Assembly: GCA_963969495.1 (NCBI GenBank)
Contig: OZ018320.1
Coordinates: forward strand, 74,677,162 to 74,741,161
Direction of reading: 5' to 3'
DNA from: Ceratothoa steindachneri
Taxonomy: Eukaryota; Arthropoda; Malacostraca; Isopoda; Cymothoidae
DNA length: 64,000 nt
In this document: piece by piece, positions 37,396 through 58,062 of the stretch
Position numbering within the stretch: the first letter of the stretch is position 1
How the letters are laid out: every line of letters starts with the position of its first letter
The notes under the pieces: generated by a model
Told to the model about the DNA's origin: nothing
What the model saw: only the letters and a program-made list of their open reading frames with translations
The model's database searches: none
Translations under genes and position numbers: made by a program

Positions 37396-37928
37396 CCTCT
37401 TGCGTGTGCAAGTTGATGGAGAAATTGGTAAATGTTAGATTAGCCTATTTCCTGGACAGCGGAGGTCATCTGTCTTCTGCACAGTGCGGCTTCCGTAAGT
37501 TCCACTCCACGTCGGATGCTCTGCTCCGACTGGAAAATGCCGTCTGCGAGGCTTTCCTTCGTAGACAGCACTACGCCACGGTGTTTTTTGATCTGGAGAA
37601 GGCCTATGATACCGCATGGCGATACGGTATCATGGAGACTCTGCACACGATGGGGGCGAGGGGACGCCTCCCAATGTTTATATCTGAATTTTTGCGAGAT
37701 CGTCGATTCCGCGTACGGGTGGGGGGAGCCCTCTCCGGCCCAAAGGAGCAGGAAGAGGGTGTCCCGCAGGGAAGTGTCCTCAGTGTCACACTCTTTGCCA
37801 TGAGCATCAACGGCATCACCTCGGTGCTGCCGGAAGATGTTCTCGCTACGCTCTACGTGGACGACCTTTCGATCTCTTTTGTCGCGCCCAGATGCCAACT
37901 CTGGAGCGTCGACTCCAACAGGCATTGA
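37329..37928 (+). pseudogene. LINE-C ORF2, RT palm
   Basis: The second frame holds the RT catalytic region: FRPISLTSCVCKLMEKLVN (motif 2), LSSAQCGFRKFHSTSDALL (motif 3), ATVFFDLEKAYDTAWR (motif A with its aspartate), EGVPQGSVLSVTLFAMSING (motif B) and VLATLYVDDLSISF (motif C, YVDD). All catalytic residues are kept. The frame shifts again at about 37890. Confidence 0.92.
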
Positions 37929-38809
37929 ACCGCGTCCCTCGCTATGCCGAAGCGCACAGGTTTCGGTTTTCTTTGGCCAAGACTAAGGTGATGCACTTCT
38001 GCCGCCATCCACGGCTTCACCCCGACCCAGATTTGTTTCTTAATGGGGTGCGCCTGGATGTGGTTGAGTCGCACCGTTTCCTTGGTCTTGTATTCGACCG
38101 ACGCCTCACCTGGGTAGCTCATATTCCCAGCCTTAGGGTCTCTTGTACCCGCGCCATGGACATTCTCCGTTCCGTGACGTTCAGCGCTTGGGGCGCTGAT
38201 AGGGCTACTGCCTTACTTTTTTATCGATCCTTTGTTCGTTCGAAGCTCGACTACGGATGCGAGTTTTATGCATCCGCAGCCGAGCGTTTATTGCGGAAGG
38301 TGGATTCGATCCACCACACCGGCCTTCGCCTTGCGACCGGTGCCTTCCGCACTTCCCCCATTGAGAGCCTGTTGGTCGATGCTGGGGAGATGCCACTCGC
38401 TCTGCGCTGCGTGCAGTGCATCACTCGCCTGTACACGCGAGCCCGGCGCCTCCCTCAGTCGCCAACAGCTCTCACTGCATCCGCAGCTGATCTCGATGGT
38501 GCCTATGCCGCCGAGAGACGCCAGTCATACCCTAAGCCCTTTGGGTTTAGGGCCAGGAAACTCCTTCGAGAGGTAGATATAGCTCTCGGGCCGGTGGCGC
38601 CCCTGGTTCTGCCCAGGACGCCACCCTGGAGGGTACCACATTTGGCTATTTGTCGCCACGCCTCTGCTCCCAAAGCTTGTACTGCGCCGGGAGTATTGCG
38701 TTCGACCTTTTTGGAGCACACATCGTGTCACGCTGGTACCGTGCTAGTATACGGATGGCTCCAAGTCCCAAGAGGGGGTCGGCTTCCACACCGTATCCCC
38801 TCTGTTTGA
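37892..38809 (+). pseudogene. LINE-C ORF2, RT thumb and linker
   Basis: The third frame: PTLERRLQQALNRVPRYAE, FSLAKTKVMHFCRHPRL, RFLGLVFDRRLTWVAHI and RSFVRSKLDYGCEFYASA. This is the standard thumb order after YxDD. Then comes a linker to RNase H with HTGLRLATGAFRTSPIESLL and LRCVQCITRLYTRA. The frame ends when it shifts near 38750, just before the RNase H start YTDGSKSQEG. Confidence 0.88.
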
Positions 38810-39569
38810 AGTCAGCGGGGCTCTACCGGGCGCTGCGTCTGTCTTCACGGCCGAGCTGGTGGCAATACACCACTCGGTATGGGAGATTACGCGACGTGCC
38901 CGGTTCGGAGACCGGATTGTGATCTATAGCGACTCACAAAGCGCCCTGAGTGCTCTTGGGGCATTGGAATCTCCGCATCCCCTGGTTCGCGAAATCCGTG
39001 ACGCCACGGTTTTGGCGAGCCGGGCAGATGTCGAGATTATCTTCTGCTGGGTTCCTGGACATGTAGGGAATGAGGGCGCCAAAGAGTCCGCGAGGACTCT
39101 GCGACCGGACCAGCGTTTTGCTCTTCCTCACACTGACTACATTGCAGGAATACGGGCAGCTCTTCGGACTGCTTGGCAAAGAAGATGGGAGACGGTCGAG
39201 GGGAACTTAAAGTTGCGTGCCATTGCGCCGCGACTGTTCCCATGGACCTATCCCCCAATGCCGCGGCGGCCTCAGGTTGCTTTCTGTCGTCTCCGAATCG
39301 GACACACTCGTGTGACGCATCGCTATCTGATGGAGCGCTCTCCTGCGCCCTATGGCAACGACTGCGTCGTCCCCCAGACTGTTCCGCACATTCTTGTCGA
39401 ATGTCCCAGTCTGGGTGATCTTCGCGCACGACACCTGTCCCGGTACCGGGATGGGCGGGGTCGCTACCGCCTGTCCCTTGTGCTCGGGACGAGTTTGTGT
39501 ACTTTGACTGGTGGACTTTTGACTTTTTGGGGGAGGCCGGCCTTCTCCCTTTTATTTAACCCGATTTAA
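38750..39569 (+). pseudogene. LINE-C ORF2, RNase H and C-terminal zinc region
   Basis: YTDGSKSQEG (first catalytic aspartate), FTAELVAIHHSV (catalytic glutamate), RIVIYSDSQSALSALGALE (second aspartate) and VEIIFCWVPGHVGNEGAKES, where the usual final aspartate position reads lysine/glutamate. A C-terminal region follows with CRLRIGHTRVTHRYLMERS, CVVPQTVPHILVECPSLGDL (a CCHC-type finger common after RNase H in I-like LINEs) and a stop at 39567-39569. It should remove template RNA during second-strand synthesis. Confidence 0.88.
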
Positions 39570-39649
39570 TTGTTGTTGTTGTTTTTGTTATTGCTTTGTT
39601 ATTGTTATTGTTATTTCTTTTTATTGTTTTCTGTTTAATTTTTTAAAGT

Positions 39650-39703
39650 AGCCTAGAACTAGGCTGTTTTTTACGGCGACTTATGCCTAAGTTGGCAGTC
39701 GCC
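39650..39703 (+). other. Two conserved hairpins at the LINE-C 3' end
   Basis: Hairpin 1 (39650-39665): AGCCTAG, AA, CTAGGCT. Hairpin 2 (39675-39703): GGCGACTTATGCC, a short loop, GGCAGTCGCC. Both recur in copy 4 at 61320-61335 and 61346-61374; hairpin 2 recurs in altered form near 42425. A conserved 3' structure next to the tail suggests the site recognised by the element's own RT (inference). Confidence 0.7.
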
Positions 39704-39733
39704 AGATAGCCCCTTAAATAATAAATAAAAAAA

Positions 39734-39747
39734 TCATGAACAAAGCC
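39734..39747 (+). repeat. Right target-site duplication of LINE-C
   Basis: TCATGAACAAAGCC, directly after the A-rich tail. Confidence 0.93.
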
Positions 39748-40690
39748 TTCCAAGTGGTATTTGTGAAAGAGGGAGCACTCCAGGTACCAGAGATCAGAAA
39801 CACCTTCCAGGGAGAAGGTGTTGTCAAACTGGTGGTAATAAGAGTGTGTGGTCAGGTATCTCGGTGGATACAAAGCTTCCTGTCTGGTAGGAGTCAAAGA
39901 GTAAGTGTAAGAGGAACTCTTTCAGAATCGCTGGATGTCTGGAGTAGAGTCCCTCAAGGCAGCGTCTTTGGATCAGTACTCTTCTTGGTGTTCATAAATG
40001 ACCTACTGGCCTCCTGATTCAATTGGGAAACTCTTTGCAGATGATGCCAAAATCTACCGTCACCGAAAAGTCCCCAGTGGACGGTGAGATTCTGTAAGAA
40101 GACATTAACAAGCTGCTAGAGTGGAGCCAGAAATGGCTAATTCAGTTCACAGAATCAGAGGCAGAAAAGGACCTAAAGCCCACTCTGCAGGTCTCAAATG
40201 CAGCTGCTAGGGCAAATTCTATCGTGGGGACTCCTACGAAAAACTTACATGTGTATAGACACCCAAATGTTCCTGCCCTTGTATAAGGCACTAATCAGGC
40301 CATGGCTCGAATACTGCATCCAGGTCTGGTCACCATACTCCAAGAGGGACTTGAAGAAGCTAGAGCAGGTCTACTTGAGAAACGGAGGGTCTGAGGTGAC
40401 ATGATCAAGGTCTTCAAAATACTCAAGGGTGTGGTCAAGGTAGGAGACAGGAGCTTTGTCCAACTTGCTCCAAGAGATGATTACCCAGAGGACACAGCCT
40501 GAAGTTGAAGAAGCTATGGTACAGGACCACCAAGAAAAATAAATTCTTCAATGCGAGGATTACAAACAAGTGGAATAGTCTCACTGAGTATATAGTTAGT
40601 AACCCTAGTGTTAACGCCTTTAAAAATAGGTATGACCAGTACAAGACTCAAAACCAGAGAAGAGGCACTTTATACTAGCTCTGACTCGCT
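39748..40690 (+). mobile_element. CR1-like LINE-B, 3' segment (RT)
   Basis: Continues the gene interrupted at 33024. After an internal deletion the RT shows VSRWIQSFLSGRSQRVSVRG, SRVPQGSVFGSVLFLVFIND (motif B), a stop at 40017, then LFADDAKIY (motif C) in the next frame. Shifted frames follow with LIRPWLEYCIQVWSPYSKRD and GDMIKVFKILKGV. The coding part ends near 40680. It is more decayed than LINE-C, as expected for the older host element. Confidence 0.8.
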
Positions 40691-40783
40691 CACCTCTTAA
40701 TTTTCACTAAGGTAAGCATGCTTGAACTTCCTCACGATTGTTTGAATGTTTAATATTCCCACCCAAAAATAGTTGAAACAAAA

Positions 40784-40837
40784 AGATCAGTTTTATTTTA
40801 AAATAGTATGCATACTATTTTAAAATAAAACTGATCT
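40784..40837. repeat. 54-bp perfect palindrome
   Basis: Two 27-bp arms, AGATCAGTTTTATTTTAAAA continuing to the centre TGCA, with no mismatch and no spacer. The flanks extend imperfectly (TTGAAA on both sides in inverted form). Confidence 0.95.
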
Positions 40838-40869
40838 ATTTCAATAAAAAAGGCAGAAATTGCAAAATA

Positions 40870-41230
40870 AAAAATGAAAGTGTATACGGCGTCGGCCTCC
40901 CAAAGTTGCAGTACTGGGTTCGATTCTGAATCCCGGCATGAGTGGACACAAACATCAGCGCACATAGAGATCTGGCTACCAATTGGTAGATGCGCTGTGC
41001 TCACCCCCATTTTGGGGGTGGATAGATCTTACACCTTGCACATTACCAATCACAACACTGCTTTCTTTCACAGAACACACACATACGCTCTCTGTTCCAA
41101 GGAATCCTGCCGATGGGTATCTATCTCCACGTACCTCCGATGTGGAAACAGGTCCCTCTCCCCTGAGGTGATGAAGGTTTCTACCTGAGCACTGTTTGGT
41201 GTCAAAAACGATAATTCCTGGCATCTCTCC
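40870..41230 (+). mobile_element. Candidate tRNA-derived SINE
   Basis: GGCGTCGGCCTCCCAAAGT, then a B-box-like GGGTTCGATTCTGAATCC about 30 bp on, typical of the tRNA-related head of a SINE with an RNA polymerase III internal promoter. The A box is partly recognisable only. The unrelated body that follows runs into LINE-C copy 2. No second copy was found in the window. Confidence 0.45.
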
Positions 41231-41265
41231 CCCAAAAAGATGGTTAGGCCCTCCAGCTGACCAAC

Positions 41266-42475
41266 TGGTGCTTTCCCTCATTGAGAGCCTACTTGTCTAT
41301 GCTGGGGAGATTCCACTCACGCTATGCCATGCACAGTGCTGGCGCCTCCCTCATTCGCCAACAGCTCTCACTGTGATTTGCACCTGATTTCGATGGTGCC
41401 TATTCCAGCGAGAGACGCCAGTCATACCCTAAGCCCTTTCGGTTTAGGGTTAGGAAACTCCTTTGAGAGCTAGGTATAGTTCTTGAGCCAGTGGTGCCCC
41501 TGGTTCTGCCCTGGATGGTACTACCTTTGGCTATTTGTTGCCCCACCTGCTCTCAAAGCTTCTACAGCACCGGGAGTATTAAGTTGGACCTTTTGAACCG
41601 TGCCAGTATATAGGGATGGCTTGAAGTCCCAAAAAGGGGTCGGCTTCCTCTCTGAAGTCAGTAGGGCTCTGTCTCTCTTCATGGCTGAGGTGGTGGCAAT
41701 ATACCACTCAGTCAGGGAGTTTACGCAATATGCCTGGTTCAGATACCGGATTGTGATTTATAGTGACTCACAAAGCGCCCTGAGTGCTCTCGGAGCATTG
41801 GAATCCCCGCATACTCTGGTTCGCGAAATCTGTGATGCCATGGCTTTGGCAAGCTAGGCTGATGTCAAGATTATCTTCTGCTGGGTTCCTGGACATGTAG
41901 GGAATGAGGGCGCCAAAGAGTCCGCGAGGACTCTGCGACCGGACCAGCGTTTTGCTCTTCCTCACACCGACTACATGGCAGTAATACATGCAGTTCTCAG
42001 GGCTGCTTGGCAAAGAAGATTTGAGACAGTCGAAGGGAACTTAAAGTTACGTGCCATTGCGCCGCAGCTGTTCCCATGTACCTACCCCCGAATGCTGCAA
42101 CAGTTTCATGTTGCTTTCTGTCATCTCCCAATTGGATGCACCGCTATTTGATGGAGCGTTCGCCTGTGCCTTATTGCAAAGACTGCATTGTTCCCCAGAC
42201 TGTTCATCATGTTCTTGTTGAATGCCCCAGTCTGGGCGATCTTCACTTATCCCTTGTACTCAGGATGAGTTTGTGCACATTGACTTCTGTAATCAGACAT
42301 TTTGGAAGCGGTCAACCTCCTCCCCTTTATTTAACTAGGTGGGTTTTTTTGTTGTTTTCTTTGTAGGTTACACATCCCTGTGCCGGGAGAGGCATTGGAG
42401 CCTGCTTATTGTGGTGAGTACCACGACTTATGCCCAGGTATGCAGTCGCCTGATGGGCTCTTAAAAAAATCCCAA
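41266..42475 (+). mobile_element. LINE-C copy 2: RNase H and 3' end, decayed
   Basis: Matches 38360-39720 of LINE-C with deletions. Recognisable parts are a LIESLLVYAGEIPLTL segment, the RNase H block MAEVVAIYHSVREFTQYAWF with YRIVIYSDSQSALSALGALE, a stop at 41857, IIFCWVPGHVGNEGAKE, then VPQTVHHVLVECPSLGDL. It ends with a variant of the second 3' hairpin and TTAAAAAAA. 5'-truncated. Confidence 0.88.
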
Positions 42476-44933
42476 CTGGTGCTCCATTGACAGCCAGTTC
42501 TGGTTAGCGTCTGACCTTCCAAGATAATAAGCGTAGTACCACATCTCATGTTGGTTAAGATCCTGGATGGCCAGTTGAAAGCATCTCCGGAGCTCTGGAG
42601 ACCCTTATCTTTCCTTCTTCCAGATGGGAGGCTCTTGATTTAATGGATTGTGGTTGTGCCACAGGTTCCAGAGCCTAATTCCACCCTTTGGCATGCAGCT
42701 TATTTAAGTGAAAATGCGCCACTAGTTTTCAATGAAGAGGTGGTTCTAGTATGAAATTAAGGGGAACAGAAGGTTGCCAGGTGAAATATTTTGATTTTTT
42801 TGTAAAGGAAGTTCTTGTTTCAAACTCTTATGACCAGGCAGTGTACTCTGAGAGATCCAGCGTTCCCTATCTTGATTCTAGATTCATTCAAATTGTGATT
42901 TCTTACTATGTGCATATTGTCCTAGTCTTAGTGGGTACAGGTATGTCAGTCAGGTCAGAATTTTGATGACTGCATTAGAGCCTTGACCTGCATTGTCTGG
43001 TTGAATAACATTTAGAGATGGATTGATCCAGAAATTGTGATTCCAGCTGTGTTGTGTTTGTAAATTTTGTTTTTGATGGAAGGGGAATGATTACTGGTAG
43101 AGGGACAGCTATATGGTGTGGTGCAGCTCTTTGACCAGCTTACACTAAATCATGCCTTGGGCTACATTTTGGGGGCATTGTTAGAGTGGGTCATGTGTAG
43201 TGTGATTACACTAGAAACATGAGCAGATGATGTCTTTATTTATTTTGTCAATCATTTCCCAATGTGAAGACACAATCCGTCTTCTTACCATTCTGTCATT
43301 GCTAGGAGGCACTTCATAATTGGTACAGAGGGGATTGATCAAAGTTTTTAACCAATGAGACTCATTCAAACTACTTTCACAGCATCTAAAACTACCTGAA
43401 TTTTTTACCTACAAAGTTCTAATTTACTGGGGTGGTCTTTCTAGACAGGGTATCAATGGCAATTCTAAATAGTTTTAAAATTTCATTCAGCTGAATTTTT
43501 CTACAGGTTAAAACTTAAGAGCTTGTATCAGAGTGAACTAATTGGCCTGTTGGCCTTTACTCCTTCTTAGCATATTGCCTATTTCTCATTATAAAATTGA
43601 TGCGTGTCCTGTTATTGGGCATTGTGGGTAAGCTGAAGAGTATTATGCTATAAAAACCAAGATTGTTAAAACGGTTATATATATAAGATGTCCCAAAAGG
43701 GTTCTCTAGTAAAATATTATTGTTAGTGATTCTTACATGTTCCATTGTACTATAATGTGACAAAACTTATTTAAATGGTAGCATCAATAACTACAATCCA
43801 TATTCAAGTTATCTAAACAACCCATACTGGATGATCAGATATTTTCCAATTGTGCCATGGTTTATTGTCTGGGAAGTGATATCTTGTATGTCACCAGCTG
43901 GTGTGGGCTGTTTAACCCTTAAGCAGCAGGTACGGGCCACTCTTGTTTTCATTTTATTTGAACAAAAACTGAAAATAATTTAAATTTTCCTAGATTATAT
44001 AAAGGATACTAAAGAAATTTTACCTAATAATGAAAAGTGCTTATGCTTTCGGGAATTTGCCAATGTAGAAGCTTCCGGCTCCATCTCGCTACTGAATAAA
44101 TCAGAGGAGTTCTACAATAAGCCATGTGGTTGCCACAAACAACTCATGGTATTGCCATTTAAAAATTAAGGCTCGACGGATCAATGGATGCTATCTGAAT
44201 TGAGAGAAAATCTTCATATCAGCAATTGATGATATCCACCGTATGAGGGTTAAGAAGAGTAACATGGACCATATGTGATGCTGTTGAAATGGAATTTTTT
44301 ATCAGTAGATAATACAATGGAACATGTATGAAACACTAATATTCATATAAAGATTTCCATATGAAGCTGAACTTTGGGCATAATGTGTATATATTAGGCC
44401 ATCACGTAAGTAAAGTTTTTTTTTTTTTTCCTAAGGAAATGAGTTTCAAGGGTGAACCCCATTCAGGATGACAAGTGGAATTTGATATTTTTAAAACAAG
44501 TTTCCAAAAATCTTATTGTAATTGTTGAATAATTTGCTGAAAAACTATATACAACTCTTTTCACTGTGCATCCTTATTTAAAGCAGATAGGTACGATGTA
44601 ATAATTGGAGCAATGGATTTCTCATGACCTCTCAGGGGTACACTTGAATGAAGAATGAACATTTGTTCATCTTTCTTTAATAAAATGTGAACCATTTTTG
44701 ATTGGGATTGTTATAGATGAAAAGTATGTTATGCACAATAATATTATAGTTTCTTGCCCAAATGAGACATTTATCACCATAGAAATTTACTGTGCTCAGT
44801 TGGGCCGTTTATATGCGCACTTGAAATAAAAAGGCCATTAATCAATAGAAACAAACTACATTTGCAAACCTTTATATTTTCATTTGTTAATTTCATCATT
44901 GAATACTTCATGAGATAAATTCAACTGTTTGCA
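42476..44933. other. Region upstream of RACK1, no recognised gene
   Basis: No coding motif. It probably contains the promoter, 5' non-coding exon and first intron of RACK1, but no TATA box, initiator or donor site could be assigned with confidence. Confidence 0.4.
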
Positions 44934-44940
44934 TGTGTGG

Positions 44941-45000
<60 letters not shown>
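44934..45000. repeat. (GT)n(TA)n microsatellite upstream of RACK1 coding exon 1
   Basis: About 9 GT units then 24 TA units, ending 52 bp before the exon start at 45053, so it lies within the intron just upstream of the branch-point region. Confidence 0.95.
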
Positions 45001-45003
<3 letters not shown>

Positions 45004-45059
45004 TTGTTTCTAATTCATAAATATGATTAAATTTAGATTTGTCTTATTTCAGCTGAAGC

Positions 45060-56548
<11,489 letters not shown>

Positions 56549-56551
56549 TCT

Positions 56552-56557
56552 AATAAA
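56552..56557 (+). promoter_or_regulatory. RACK1 polyadenylation signal
   Basis: AATAAA starting three bases after the stop codon. If used, the 3' UTR is only about 20-35 nt, which is short but fits highly expressed ribosomal-protein-like genes. Confidence 0.6.
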
Positions 56558-56579
56558 GTACCAATTACATCTGCATTTT

Positions 56580-57059
56580 CACTTTTATCCTTGCTCCAAC
56601 TAGATCGAAATGGTATCGACGCAATTATTTTTTTGCCCACATTACTATATATGCTGGAAAGTCTGTGATACTTCCACCTTTCCTTTTTGGCAGCTCCATG
56701 GCTGGTATCGTGACCAGGAAATCTGCGACCCTGGTGTGAGTGTGATGTAAAGATTTCTCACGAAAAATCTCCTAATGACCAGATGGTATCGGAAGGTAAA
56801 TGTTAGACGATAACTTGGCGGGTTTTCAGGTCTTAGAACAAGTCTATTTATCAGAACATAAGAAATTTGGATGTGGAAAGGATAGATGCATTCCCAAAGC
56901 GTGTAAACGGGGGGGAAAAAAAATTCGGAGCTCCCATAAGATAAAAGTTAATGTAAAAATAGTATGGAAACCCTATACAATAGCGTCGGCAATTACCCCT
57001 CAGACTTTTATAAAATACTGTGCGTAAAATTGATAGAAATATTTCAAAAATTATAAAGT
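56580..57059. other. Intergenic sequence after RACK1
   Basis: No gene or element recognised between the RACK1 polyadenylation signal and the mariner end. Confidence 0.5.
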
Positions 57060-57061
57060 TA

Positions 57062-57915
57062 CGAGGGGGGGGGTCAATAAGTTTTGCGAATCGGTAGGGC
57101 AAAACAGGAAGTGGGATGGTGGTGTTATGACAAGTCAGGCCCTGCAGCTGCACGCTCCTGACTCTTCTATTTAAGAAACAGTAGCTGATCGCAGATCGTC
57201 AGTCACACATTTTTCAACAATGGAGAAGGTTTAGCACCGCACAGTGATCAAATTTTTGACCAAGGAAGGCAAGAATGCAAAAGATCCATAAACGCATGGT
57301 TGCTGTGTACACCGATACCGCCCCTTCCTTTTCAACCATTGCTCGGTGGAATAGGGAGTCCCTTTAAGATGACCCCTGTCCAGGACGCCCGTCAGACGTG
57401 ACCAACGAGGACGATGTGGCTGGTGTGGAGAGGATGATCTTCGAAAATCGACGGGTGAAGGTCGAAGAAATCAAGCGAGAACTTGGAAGTGTTATCAACA
57501 TCATCCACGACAATTTGGCTATGACCAAGGTCTCTGCCCGTTGGGTCCCTAGAAACCTCATTAAACCTCACGCCTCATGATCGCCTTCAACGTCGTCAAA
57601 GTCCACAAGGCCAGAGTTGTACAAGCTGCCCTGCGCGAGTGCGGATTCGAGGAACTCGACCATCCCCCCCACAGTCCAGATCTGGCCCCTAGCGACTACT
57701 TATTCCGCCAGCTCAAGGCTGCACTGCGTGGACGCCGGTTTGGGGACGATGAAGATATCCAGCTCGCCGTCCAGGAGTGGATTGAACAGCAGTCGGGAAT
57801 TCGAAGCCTGAGGCACAAGTGGCGCAAGTGCATTGAAGTCGAGGGTAGTTATATTGAAAAATAATTAAACACTTTTCTTTATATCTGAATTGCAAAACTT
57901 ATTGACCGCCCCTCG
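57062..57915 (+). mobile_element. Mariner-like DNA transposon, internally deleted (854 bp)
   Basis: The terminal inverted repeats are CGAGGGGGGGGG then TCAATAAGTTTTGC on the left and GCAAAACTTATTGACCG then CCCCTCG on the right. Both sides are bordered by TA (57060-57061 and 57916-57917), the mariner target duplication. Complete mariners are about 1.3 kb, so about 450 bp are missing from the transposase. Confidence 0.93.
57240..57864 (+). pseudogene. Mariner transposase, deleted catalytic core
   Basis: The N-terminal DNA-binding half includes DDPCPGRPSDVTNEDDV, ENRRVKVEEIKRELGSV and MTKVSARWVPRNL. After a frame change at about 57575 the frame jumps to the C-terminal half: VHKARVVQAALRECGFEELD, HPPHSPDLAPSDYLF (the third catalytic D lies in SDY) and KWRKCIEVEGSYIEK then stop. 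The segment with the first two catalytic aspartates is deleted. It cannot be active but keeps both ends. Confidence 0.92.
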
Positions 57916-58062
57916 TATATTAAGGAGAAATAAAATTTTATAGATGGCATAAATCGTAAGAAGTAGCAAATAAAAAGCATCTTAAATTATATTTTAAAAT
58001 AATTACATTTAATAGTAGGGTTATTTTCTTTTCACCTACAACTTCTCTACAGTATATAATTG

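Larger units (their letters stand above)
33025..39733 (+). mobile_element. I-like LINE (LINE-C), nearly complete, 6.7 kb, with 14-bp target duplication
   Basis: A GC-rich element in AT-rich surroundings. It has a 5' UTR with a small conserved uORF, ORF1 (gag-like, CCHC fingers), ORF2 (endonuclease, RT, RNase H), a 3' UTR with two hairpins and an A-rich tail. The exact 14-bp duplication and the match of the flanks to one interrupted LINE-B gene prove insertion by target-primed reverse transcription. The RNase H domain after RT places it in the I superfamily group (I/Nimb-like). Only a few frame breaks are present, so it is young but probably inactive. Three decayed relatives lie at 41266, 46440 and 58063. 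Confidence 0.92.
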
